Shown in pieces: positions 1 through 6,431 of a stretch of DNA of 11,732 bases. The translations under genes and the position numbers were made by a program. The stretch comes from Friedmanniella sp. (lineage in GTDB: Bacteria; Actinomycetota; Actinomycetes; Propionibacteriales; Propionibacteriaceae). Where the stretch lies: positions 1-11,732 of the forward strand of contig JAOPXW010000137.1 of assembly GCA_025964935.1 (NCBI GenBank). The letters are read 5' to 3'. A model generated the notes under the pieces. That model was not told where the DNA came from and did not search any database. It saw only the letters and a program-made list of their open reading frames with translations. Position 1 is the stretch's first letter. The number at the start of each line of letters is the position of its first letter.

Positions 1-423
1 GCTGACCCGCTGGGCCGGGGGCCCGGCCGCCACGGCCCGGACCCGCAGCGGACCCGAGAGCCCGAGCCGGGCGCCGTCGATGACCACCGCCCGGCCGGCC
101 AGGGCCCGGGCCAGCTCGTCTGAGCGCAGGGTGGGGACCAGCCGGTCGGCCGTGGCCGAGCCGGCGACCACCCGCTGCTGCGCGTCGACCACCTGCACGA
201 CCTGGGCCCCGGAGACCGGGATGGGGTTCGGCAGCCGGTCGGCGTCCACCAGCGCGGCCACGTCCCGGGCACTGCCGAGGGCCTCGTTGTCCAGGGTCCG
301 GTTGACCGCGTAGGTGAGGGCGCCGTAGAACGCCACCCCGCCCATGGCCAGGGCCGCCGCCACCCCACTCACCCCGATCAGCATCAGCCGGGCGCGCAGG
401 CTCATCCGCCACAGGCGGCTCAC
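1..423 (-). CDS. Sensor histidine kinase, N-terminal part (cut by window edge)
   Basis: This is the 5' end of a membrane sensor kinase, partner of the response regulator just upstream. Only 141 codons are in the window and the frame is still open at base 1. Visible features are a short basic start (LRARL), one hydrophobic membrane segment at about residues 13-37, then an extracytoplasmic stretch with the phrases ARDVAALVDADRLP and VVQVVDAQQRVVAGS. These are typical of the sensor region of actinobacterial OmpR-linked kinases. HAMP, HisKA and ATPase domains are not in the window, so the kinase call rests on the N-terminus plus gene context. The GTG at 423 is taken as start, 16 bases after the regulator stop. 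ATG at 405 (MSLRARL) is equally possible, because neither has a convincing ribosome binding site. Co-transcription with the regulator is likely. The signal sensed is unknown. Confidence 0.8.
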   Translation of the reverse strand, partial: MSRLWRMSLRARLMLIGVSGVAAALAMGGVAFYGALTYAVNRTLDNEALGSARDVAALVDADRLPNPIPVSGAQVVQVVDAQQRVVAGSATADRLVPTLRSDELARALAGRAVVIDGARLGLSGPLRVRAVAAGPPAQRVS

Positions 424-439
424 CGGCCGCCCACCCGGC

Positions 440-1096
440 TCACGGGACCAGCTTGTAGCCGGCCCCGCGTACGGTGACCAGCCGCTCCCCGCCGATCTTG
501 CGGCGGAGGTAGCCGGCGTAGACCTCGACCGCGTTCGGGGCGACGTCCGCGGCGCTGTCCCAGACGTGGTCCAGGAGCTCGTTCTTGCCGATCACCCGGC
601 CGGCGTTGCGCATCAGGTACTCCAGCAGCACGAACTCCCGCGGTGTCAGCTCGACCGGCCGGCCCTCGACCCGCACCTCGTGGGCGGCGGGGTCGAGGGT
701 GATCCGACCGACGCTCAGCACCGCGGGCCGGGCCACCACGCCGCGGCGGAGCAGCGCCCGGATCCGCGCCAGCAGCACGACGAAGGAGAACGGCTTGGTC
801 AGGTAGTCGTCGGCCCCGTCGTCGAGGGCGTCGGCCTGGTCGTGCTCGCCGTCCTTGGCCGAGAGCATCAGCACCGGGACCCAGTTGTGCTCGGCCCGCA
901 GCCGCCGCACCACCCCGTAGCCCGACAGACCCGGCAGCATCACGTCCAGCACCACGGCGTCGAAGTCACCCGACCGCGCCAGCTGCAGGCCCGCCGTCCC
1001 GGTGAGAGCCGACTCGACCACGAACCCCTCCGCGGTCAGCCCACGACGCAGGGCGGCCAGCAGCCGCTCCTCGTCGTCGACCAGCAGCAACCGCAT
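440..1096 (-). CDS. OmpR/PhoB-family two-component response regulator
   Basis: DNA-binding response regulator of 218 residues, the usual length for the family. The receiver domain occupies about residues 1-120. The acidic pocket is D7-D8, the phosphoacceptor is D51 in VVLDVMLPG, the switch Ser is S79 in LMLSAKD, and the conserved Lys is K101 in YLTKPF. A winged-helix domain covers about 125-218, with ELTPREFVLLEYLM, a recognition helix around NAVEVYAGYLRRKIG and the C-terminal wing TVRGAGYKLVP. All key residues are present, so it should be functional. ATG at 1096 gives the canonical MRLLLVDDEE start; an in-frame GTG at 1117 would add seven residues. It resembles MprA/CseB-type actinobacterial regulators, but the orthologue cannot be named. 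It lies divergent from the LolA/ABC operon, which is a plausible target. Confidence 0.95.
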   Translation of the reverse strand: MRLLLVDDEERLLAALRRGLTAEGFVVESALTGTAGLQLARSGDFDAVVLDVMLPGLSGYGVVRRLRAEHNWVPVLMLSAKDGEHDQADALDDGADDYLTKPFSFVVLLARIRALLRRGVVARPAVLSVGRITLDPAAHEVRVEGRPVELTPREFVLLEYLMRNAGRVIGKNELLDHVWDSAADVAPNAVEVYAGYLRRKIGGERLVTVRGAGYKLVP

Positions 1097-1179
1097 GGGC
1101 CCAGCCTGACACGGCACCCGGCGGGGCGGGGTGGGCGCGGCCCGCGGCCGCCCGGGCTCAGCGTTCGCACAGCGGGGGG

Positions 1180-1185
1180 TACAAG
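1180..1185 (+). promoter_or_regulatory. Weak -10-like element before the LolA-like gene
   Basis: TACAAG lies nine bases upstream of the ATG at 1195, a spacing similar to the leaderless boxes at 4158 and 4937. It departs from TANNNT at the last base, no -35 is evident, and a short GGG near the ATG could act as a minimal ribosome binding site. The 98-bp gap 1097-1194 must hold the divergent control signals for this operon and the response regulator. I see no clear regulator repeat in it. Confidence 0.25.
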
Positions 1186-1194
1186 ACTTGGGAC

Positions 1195-2280
1195 ATGTCC
1201 TTCTTCACCTCCAAGCCCGCCCTGCGCTGGTCCGCGCCCCTCGCCGTCCTCGTCGTGGTGGGCGCCTCGGGTCTGGTGGTCGCCACGGCGACCGCCGACA
1301 ACAAGCTGCCCGAGCGCACCGCCGAGCAGCTCCTGGTCGACCTGCAGCAGGCCAAGGTCGACGGGCTGTCCGGCACCGTCGTGCAGCGCGCCGACCTCGG
1401 CATCCCGTCCATCCCGGGCGCGGGCGGCGGCGACAGCTCCCAGCTGACCTCCCTGATCTCGGGCTCGCACACGCTGCGGGTCTGGTACTCCGGCCCCGAC
1501 AAGGCCCGGATCGCGGTGATGGGCACGCTGGGCGAGTCCGACATCGTGGCCGACGGGTCGGACCTGTGGACCTGGTCGAGCCAGGACAACAAGGCCACCC
1601 ACCGGAGGCTGCAGGCCGGCCAGCACGCCGACCAGGCCGCGCCGACCGACGCCCCCAAGACTCCGCAGGAGGCCGCGCAACGGGTGCTGTCCCAGGTCGG
1701 ACCGACGACCGAGGTCAGCACGGCCAGTGACGTCACGGTCGCGGACCGGGCGGCGTACGAGCTGGTCCTGAAGCCGAAGGACGCCCGCTCCAAGGTGAGC
1801 GAGGTGACCGTCGCCGTGGACGGCGAGACCCACCTGCCGCTGCGGGTCCAGGTGCTCAGCGGGGACACGGTGGCCTTCGAGGTGGGCTACCAGAGCGTGA
1901 CGTTCGGACCGCAGGACGCCTCCCGGTTCACCTTCAACCCGCCGCCCGCGGCCACGGTGACCGAGGTCGCCCCGAAGACCCACCAGGCGCCCACCGCAGC
2001 GCAGCAGGCCGAGGCCAAGAAGCGGGCCGAGGCCGCCAAGGCCGACAGCACCGTGGTCGGCACCGGCTGGACCTCGGTGGTCGTCAGCAAGCTCCCGGCC
2101 GGCTACGCCGACAACGCCCAGGTGGCGGAGTTCGTGAAGCGGCTGCCCGAGACCTCCGGATCCTGGGGCAAGGGCCGGCTGCTGGACGGCACCGTCTTCT
2201 CCGCGGTGCTGACCGACGACGGCCGGATCGCGGTCGGCGCGGTGCAGCCCGCTCTGCTGGACGAAGCCCTGGCCAAGTGA
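1195..2280 (+). CDS. LolA/RseB-fold extracytoplasmic protein
   Basis: Protein of 361 residues in the family usually annotated in actinobacteria as LolA-like or sigma-E regulatory (RseB/MucB-like). Residues about 12-33 form a hydrophobic signal/anchor segment with no lipobox Cys, so it is probably a membrane-tethered or secreted protein. The next ~220 residues fit the LolA/RseB half-barrel: LRVWYSGPDKARIAV, then DIVADGSDLWTWSSQ, then LPLRVQVLSGDTVAFEVGY, and the family hallmark FTFNPPPAATV at 245-255. A charged Ala/Lys/Glu-rich linker (about 264-284) leads to a C-terminal domain ending DGTVFSAVLTDDGRIAVGAV. The stop overlaps the GTG start of the ABC ATPase by four bases (GTGA), implying translational coupling. 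The likely role is binding a lipid or peptide, or sensing envelope state, for the adjoining exporter. Substrate transport to an outer membrane is not implied. Confidence 0.85.
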   Translation: MSFFTSKPALRWSAPLAVLVVVGASGLVVATATADNKLPERTAEQLLVDLQQAKVDGLSGTVVQRADLGIPSIPGAGGGDSSQLTSLISGSHTLRVWYSGPDKARIAVMGTLGESDIVADGSDLWTWSSQDNKATHRRLQAGQHADQAAPTDAPKTPQEAAQRVLSQVGPTTEVSTASDVTVADRAAYELVLKPKDARSKVSEVTVAVDGETHLPLRVQVLSGDTVAFEVGYQSVTFGPQDASRFTFNPPPAATVTEVAPKTHQAPTAAQQAEAKKRAEAAKADSTVVGTGWTSVVVSKLPAGYADNAQVAEFVKRLPETSGSWGKGRLLDGTVFSAVLTDDGRIAVGAVQPALLDEALAK

Positions 2281-3254
2281 GTGTGCTGACCCGGAGCGCC
2301 GACGTCGGCTCCCGGACGGAGGAGGCGTCCGCGCCCATCTCCACCCGGGGGCTGACCAAGCGCTTCCGGCACCAGACCGCGGTCGACCACGTCGACCTGG
2401 AGGTGCCCGCCGGCGCGGTGTACGGGTTCCTCGGCCCCAACGGCTCGGGCAAGACCACCACCATCCGGATGCTCCTGGGCCTCATCGCCCCGACCTCGGG
2501 TGAGGTGACGGTGCTGGGCCGGTCCGTGCCGGAAGGGGCCAACCAGGCCCTGCGGCGGATCGGTGCCCTGGTCGAGGGTCCGGCCTTCCACCCCTACCTG
2601 TCCGGCCGGGCCAACCTGGCCCGGCTCGACGCCGCCGACCGCTACAGCGACCCGCGCACCTCCGCCGCCCGGATCGACGCGGCCCTGGACCGGGTCGGGC
2701 TGCTGCCGGCCGCGACCAAGCGCTTCCGCGCCTACTCCCTCGGCATGCGGCAGCGGCTCGCCATCGCGAACGCGCTGCTGATGCCGCGCGACCTGCTCAT
2801 CCTGGACGAGCCCACCAACGGGCTCGACCCCCAGGGCACCCGGGAGGTCCGGCACCTGGTCGGCGACCTGGCCCGCGACGGCGCCACCATCGTGGTGTCG
2901 AGCCACCTGCTCGCCGAGGTGGCCCAGATGTGCAGCCACGTCGGCGTCATGTACGAGGGTCGCCTCGTCTCCCAGGGTCCGATCGACGACCTGCAGACCG
3001 GCACCGCGCACACGGTCCGGGTGGAGACCACCCAGCCCGCCGACGCGTCCCGGGTGCTCACCGAGCTGGGCCTGGTCGACGTCAGCGCGGTGGGCGACGG
3101 GGTCACCGGCACCCTCGGGGCGGTCGCCGTCGTCGGCATCCTCCCCCGGCTCGTGCACGCCGGCGTCCCGGTCACCGGGTTCACCGTCCAACAGCCCAGC
3201 CTGGAGGACATCTTCGTCTCGCTCACCGGGGAGGGCTTCGATGTCAGCGGCTGA
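2277..3254 (+). CDS. ABC-2 exporter ATP-binding protein
   Basis: Cytoplasmic ATPase of 325 residues that would power export through the permease encoded next. Walker A GPNGSGKT is at residues 53-60, the signature YSLGMRQ at 153-159, Walker B LLILDEP at 173-179, the D-loop NGLDPQG follows, and the switch His is H210 in SSHLL. The Q-loop region reads ALVEGPAF, with Glu replacing Gln, as is common in BcrA/CcmA-type drug-resistance ATPases. The C-terminal ~90 residues form the accessory domain typical of these proteins and end with the QPSLEDIFVSLTGE motif. Start: the GTG at 2277 overlaps the upstream stop (GTGA); a second in-frame GTG at 2283 is possible. The gene overlaps the permease by 14 bases. 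The substrate cannot be deduced; bacitracin-like peptide, lipid or drug export are all conceivable. Confidence 0.93.
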   Translation: MSVLTRSADVGSRTEEASAPISTRGLTKRFRHQTAVDHVDLEVPAGAVYGFLGPNGSGKTTTIRMLLGLIAPTSGEVTVLGRSVPEGANQALRRIGALVEGPAFHPYLSGRANLARLDAADRYSDPRTSAARIDAALDRVGLLPAATKRFRAYSLGMRQRLAIANALLMPRDLLILDEPTNGLDPQGTREVRHLVGDLARDGATIVVSSHLLAEVAQMCSHVGVMYEGRLVSQGPIDDLQTGTAHTVRVETTQPADASRVLTELGLVDVSAVGDGVTGTLGAVAVVGILPRLVHAGVPVTGFTVQQPSLEDIFVSLTGEGFDVSG

Positions 3255-4104
3255 GGTCCTCCGCCCCGCCGCAGCGCCCAGCCCGCGGGCCCGGGTGTCG
3301 ACCCGCTTCCTGCGCTCCGAGCTGGCCATCATCTTCGGCCGCCGGCGCAACCTGGCCGGCCTGGCGGTGCTCGCGGTCGTCCCGGTCATCCTGGCCATCG
3401 CGGTCCGGGTGTCCTCGCCCGGCCGGGGCGGCGGGCCGGACTTCGTCAGCGCGATCACCGGGAACGGGCTCTTCGTCGCCTTCGCCGCCCTGACCCTGGA
3501 GCTGCCGCTGTTCCTGCCGCTCGCCATCGGCGCGATCGCGGGCGACTCGGTGGCCGGCGAGGCCAACCTCGGCACGCTGCGCTACCTCCTGACCATCCCG
3601 GCCGGCCGCACCCGGCTGCTGGGAACCAAGTACGCCGCCCTCGTCCTCTTCTCCTTCGTCGCCACCGCGCTGGTCGCCCTGGTCGGGGCCGTGATGGGGC
3701 TCGCCCTGTTCGGCGGCGGTCCCATGACGCTGCTGTCGGGGACCCAGACGTCCTTCGTTGACGGGGTGGGTCGGCTCGTCCTGACCGTGCTCTACCTGAC
3801 CGTGCAGTTCTCGGCCCTCGCCGCCGTCGGGCTTTTCATCTCCACCCTGACCGAGCAGCCGATCGGCGCCACCATCGCGGTGGTCCTGGTCAACGTGATG
3901 ATGTTCATCCTGGACTCCATCTCGCAGCTGTCCTGGCTGCACCCGTGGCTGCTGACCCACTGGTGGACGATGTTCGGGGACGTGCTGCGCGACCCCATCG
4001 CCACCGAGGGGATCGTCCGGGGGCTGCTCACCGCCGCCGTGTACGCGGTGGTCTTCTGGCTGGCCGCCTGGGCCCGGTTCTCCAGCAAGGACATCACCAG
4101 CTGA
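3241..4104 (+). CDS. ABC-2 family transporter permease
   Basis: Integral membrane protein of 287 residues, the partner of the ATPase it overlaps. About six membrane segments can be seen near residues 39-57, 76-101, 130-156, 178-203, 206-228 and 258-278. The conserved ABC-2 cytoplasmic stretch GDSVAGEANLGTLRYLLTIP (101-120) lies between the second and third. The N-terminus is a 30-residue basic cytoplasmic tail. ATG at 3241 is preceded by a GGGGAGGG-like ribosome binding site located inside the ATPase gene, so the start is well supported. This is the last gene of the LolA/ATPase/permease operon, and GC-rich hairpins follow its stop codon. Confidence 0.92.
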   Translation: MSAAEVLRPAAAPSPRARVSTRFLRSELAIIFGRRRNLAGLAVLAVVPVILAIAVRVSSPGRGGGPDFVSAITGNGLFVAFAALTLELPLFLPLAIGAIAGDSVAGEANLGTLRYLLTIPAGRTRLLGTKYAALVLFSFVATALVALVGAVMGLALFGGGPMTLLSGTQTSFVDGVGRLVLTVLYLTVQFSALAAVGLFISTLTEQPIGATIAVVLVNVMMFILDSISQLSWLHPWLLTHWWTMFGDVLRDPIATEGIVRGLLTAAVYAVVFWLAAWARFSSKDITS

Positions 4105-4132
4105 GCGGTGCACCCCGGCCCCGACGCTCGGG

Positions 4133-4157
4133 CCCGGCCCCGGTCCGCCGGGCCGGG
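4133..4157 (+). terminator. Perfect 8-bp GC hairpin after the ABC operon, abutting the trmB promoter
   Basis: CCCGGCCC (4133-4140) and GGGCCGGG (4150-4157) are perfectly complementary across a 9-base loop. A smaller stem, CCCGA/TCGGG (4120-4132), sits directly upstream. There is no U-tract, as in many actinobacterial hairpin terminators. The 3' arm ends exactly where the trmB -10 element begins. The best reading is termination of the upstream operon; a regulatory role is possible. Confidence 0.5.
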
Positions 4158-4174
4158 TAGATTGCCCCCTCGTG
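4155..4174 (+). promoter_or_regulatory. Leaderless promoter/start box of trmB
   Basis: The box reads GGGTAGATTGCCCCCTCGTG and ends in the trmB start codon. TAGATT (4158-4163) matches the actinobacterial TANNNT -10 consensus and is eight bases from the GTG, so transcription should begin at or next to the start codon. There is no Shine-Dalgarno sequence in between, and no clear -35. Nineteen of 20 bases are repeated in front of truA. Confidence 0.65.
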
Positions 4175-4939
4175 ACCACCGACCCGGACCCGCAGCACTC
4201 CCGCGAGCGGACGCACCGCGACGTGGTGTCGTTCGTCCGGCGCAGCACCCGGATGCGACCCAACCAGCGGTCGGCCTGGGAGGCCCACCGGGGCCACCTC
4301 GTCCTGGACGTGGACCGGCGCGAGACCAGCACGTCGGTGCACCCGGGGGCCCGGCTGGACCTGGCGACGGCGTACGGCCGGGAGGCCCCGCTGATCGTGG
4401 AGATCGGGCCCGGGACCGGTGAGTCCCTGGTGCCGATGGCGGCGGCCCGACCCGACGCCGACCTGCTCGTCTTCGAGGTCTACCAGCCCGCCATCGCCCA
4501 GATCCTGGCCGCCGTGGTGCGCGCGGGTCTGACCAACGTCCGGGTGGTCGAGGCGAACGCGGCCGAGGGGCTGGAGCACCTGCTCGAACCCGCGTCGGTC
4601 GAGGAGCTGTGGACCTTCTTCCCCGACCCCTGGCCCAAGGCCCGGCACCACAAGCGACGCCTGGTCTCGACCGCCTTCGCCGACCTGGCCGCGCGACGCC
4701 TCCGCCCCGGCGGGCTGTGGCGGCTCGCCACCGACTGGGAGGACTACGCGGAGCAGATGCGGTCCGTTCTGGACGCCCACCCGGACTTCGTCAACGAGGC
4801 GGGGCAGGGCTACGCGACCCGGTGGGCCGACCGGCCCGTGACCCGGTTCGAGCGGCGGGGGCTGGACCGCGACCGGACCATCCGCGACCTGACCTACCGC
4901 CGCGTCCAGAGCCGCGGCCCGGAGTCCGCGTCGGGGTAG
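4172..4939 (+). CDS. trmB: tRNA (guanine-N7)-methyltransferase
   Basis: SAM-dependent enzyme that methylates N7 of G46 in the tRNA variable loop. The 255-residue product carries the full family signature. The SAM-binding motif EIGPGTGES is at residues 77-85. FPDPWPKARHHKRR is at 150-163, matching the family's FPDPWxKxRHxKRR. TDWEDYAEQM (187-196) and the substrate-side TRFERRG (224-230) follow. The first ~70 residues include the usual TRMRPNQRSAWE lead-in. It starts with GTG at 4172 without a ribosome binding site, apparently as a leaderless message. The TAG stop forms the first three bases of the truA -10 element. It heads a cluster of three RNA-modification genes. Expression is probably constitutive. 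Confidence 0.96.
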   Translation: MTTDPDPQHSRERTHRDVVSFVRRSTRMRPNQRSAWEAHRGHLVLDVDRRETSTSVHPGARLDLATAYGREAPLIVEIGPGTGESLVPMAAARPDADLLVFEVYQPAIAQILAAVVRAGLTNVRVVEANAAEGLEHLLEPASVEELWTFFPDPWPKARHHKRRLVSTAFADLAARRLRPGGLWRLATDWEDYAEQMRSVLDAHPDFVNEAGQGYATRWADRPVTRFERRGLDRDRTIRDLTYRRVQSRGPESASG

Positions 4940-4953
4940 ATTGACCCCTCGTG
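4934..4953 (+). promoter_or_regulatory. Leaderless promoter/start box of truA, overlapping the trmB stop
   Basis: GGGTAGATTGACCCCTCGTG is nearly identical to the trmB box. The -10 TAGATT is at 4937-4942, again exactly eight bases before GTG, with no Shine-Dalgarno sequence. The trmB stop codon TAG (4937-4939) is the start of the -10. The region is also a small inverted repeat, GGGGT (4933-4937) and ACCCC (4944-4948), so a protein-binding or RNA-hairpin role cannot be excluded. Confidence 0.6.
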
Positions 4954-5775
4954 CGGTGGCGAGCGGACATCTCCTACGACGGGACCGGGTTCTCCGGGTG
5001 GGCGACCCAGCCCGGTCTGCGGACCGTCCAGGAGGAGCTCGAGACCTGGCTGACCCGGATCCTGCGGCTGGAGGAGCCGGCCCGGCTGGTCTGCGCCGGC
5101 CGCACCGACAGCGGGGTGCACGCCCGCGGGCAGGTCGTGCACCTGGACCTTCCCGACGACACCCTGACCGACCCCACCAAGCTGCTCCGACGACTGCAGC
5201 GGGTGCTGCACACCGACCTGGTGGTCACCGACCTGACCCTGGCCCCCCCGGGCTTCGACGCCCGCTTCAGCGCGGTCTGGCGTCGCTACGTCTACCGGCT
5301 GGCCGACGGCGAGCGTCCGCCCGACCCGCTGCTCCGGGCCCAGGTCACGCACTGGCGGCACCGGGTCGACCTGGACACGGTGAACGAGGCCGCCACCACC
5401 CTGCTCGGGCTGCGCGACTTCGGTGCGTTCTGCCGGCGGCGGGCCGGCGCCACCACCATCCGTACGCTGCTCGACCTGGTCGGGCACCGCGTCGCGACCG
5501 GGCCGGCCGCCGGGGTGATCGAGCTGACCGTCCGGGCCGACGCGTTCTGCCATTCGATGGTGAGGTCCCTGGTCGGGGGTCTGGTGGCGGTGGGCACCGG
5601 GCAGCGCGACCGGGACTGGCTGGTCGAGGTCACCCGTCGGGCCGCCCGGGACACCGGGGTCCTGGTGATGCCGGCCCAGGGCCTGACCCTGGAGGAGGTC
5701 GGCTATCCCGCCGACGACGAGCTGGCGCACCGCGCGCGCGAGTCCCGCACCCGCAGAGAGCTGAGCCCCACATGA
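4951..5775 (+). CDS. truA: tRNA pseudouridine(38-40) synthase
   Basis: Converts uridines 38, 39 and 40 of the tRNA anticodon arm to pseudouridine. The 274-residue product shows the TruA landmarks in order: YDGTGFSGWATQP (9-21), RTVQEELE (24-31), catalytic D53 in AGRTDSGVHARGQV, FDARFSAVWRRYVYRL, and the C-terminal RADAFCHSMVRSLVGGLVAVG. The length is normal for actinobacterial TruA. The GTG at 4951 is chosen because the conserved YDGTG motif then sits nine residues in and because of the leaderless box. Its stop overlaps the ATG of the next methyltransferase (ATGA). In many actinobacteria truA follows rplQ in the ribosomal alpha operon. Here it sits between two RNA methyltransferase genes instead. 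Confidence 0.96.
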   Translation: MRWRADISYDGTGFSGWATQPGLRTVQEELETWLTRILRLEEPARLVCAGRTDSGVHARGQVVHLDLPDDTLTDPTKLLRRLQRVLHTDLVVTDLTLAPPGFDARFSAVWRRYVYRLADGERPPDPLLRAQVTHWRHRVDLDTVNEAATTLLGLRDFGAFCRRRAGATTIRTLLDLVGHRVATGPAAGVIELTVRADAFCHSMVRSLVGGLVAVGTGQRDRDWLVEVTRRAARDTGVLVMPAQGLTLEEVGYPADDELAHRARESRTRRELSPT

Positions 5776-6395
5776 GCGAGCCCGACCCGTCCCCGCACTA
5801 CTTCAGCCCGACCCCGTCCTCGCCGGAGAACCGCCGGCTCCTGACCATCCCGGCCTGGGGACGGGAGCTGACCCTGACCACGGCCAACGGCGTGTTCTCC
5901 GCCGACGCCCTGGACCGCGGCACCGCCGTGCTGCTGCGGGAGTCCGCCGTCCCCACCGGCCGGCCACGGATCCTCGACCTCGGCTGCGGGTACGGGGCGA
6001 TCGCCCTCGCGCTGGCCGTGCACTGCCCCGGGGCCACCGTCGACGCGGTCGACGTCAACGAGCGGGCCCTGGCCCTCTGCCGGGACAACGCGGTGGGGCT
6101 GGGGGTCGCGGACCGGGTCGCCGTGCTGGCCCCGGACGAGGTGCCGGCCGACCGGGCCTACGACCAGATCTGGTCCAACCCCCCCATCCGGATCGGCAAG
6201 CCGGCCCTGCACGATCTGCTGCTGCGGTGGCTGCCCCGGCTCGCGCCCGACGGGGTCGCCCGACTGGTCGTGAGCAAGAACCTGGGGGCCGACACCTTGC
6301 AGCGATGGCTGGTGGAGCAGGGCTTCCGGTGCAAGCGGGCCGCGACCGACAAGGGTTTCCGGGTGCTGGTCGTGACCCGTTCCCGCGTGGGGTGA
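5772..6395 (+). CDS. RsmC-like class I SAM-dependent RNA methyltransferase
   Basis: Single-domain methyltransferase of 207 residues in the MTS/RsmC family, whose founding member forms m2G1207 in 16S rRNA. The SAM-binding motif DLGCGYG is at residues 69-75, with acidic residues D91/D94 at the second strand. The N2-guanine/N6-adenine type catalytic motif SNPPIRIGK is at 135-143, followed by VVSKNLGAD. N-terminally, HYFSPTPSSPENRR and GVFSADALDRGTAVLL match the family's substrate-domain lead-in. E. coli RsmC has two such domains (about 340 residues); this short form is the common one in Gram-positive bacteria. ATG at 5772 overlaps the truA stop by four bases, so translation is coupled. Position with trmB and truA supports an RNA substrate, but the exact target is inferred. 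Confidence 0.85.
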   Translation: MSEPDPSPHYFSPTPSSPENRRLLTIPAWGRELTLTTANGVFSADALDRGTAVLLRESAVPTGRPRILDLGCGYGAIALALAVHCPGATVDAVDVNERALALCRDNAVGLGVADRVAVLAPDEVPADRAYDQIWSNPPIRIGKPALHDLLLRWLPRLAPDGVARLVVSKNLGADTLQRWLVEQGFRCKRAATDKGFRVLVVTRSRVG

Positions 6396-6405
6396 CGGGA
6401 CGCTC

Positions 6406-6431
6406 GGGGGGTCAGGCCCGGCCGGCCCCCC
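6406..6431. terminator. Hairpin in the convergent junction, possible bidirectional terminator
   Basis: GGGGGGTC (6406-6413) can pair with GGCCCCCC (6424-6431), one pair being G-U, around a 10-base loop. Only 16 bases separate the convergent methyltransferase and sigma-factor stop codons, and the stem overlaps the last codons of the sigma gene. No T-tract is seen on either side. Confidence 0.35.

Noticed and set aside
344..1447. Long plus-strand open frame across the response regulator and the LolA-like gene start
   Set aside because: Its product is Pro/Arg/Gln-rich low-complexity sequence with no domain, and it runs antisense to a clear response regulator. Such frames are usual in very GC-rich DNA.
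4941..4946. TTGACC in the truA start box as a -35 hexamer
   Set aside because: No -10 is found 16-19 bases downstream, where truA is already being translated. TAGATT as a -10 explains both boxes better.
4941..5771. In-frame N-terminal extension of the RsmC-like methyltransferase through truA
   Set aside because: The extension is an out-of-frame reading of truA. Family similarity begins only at the ATG at 5772.
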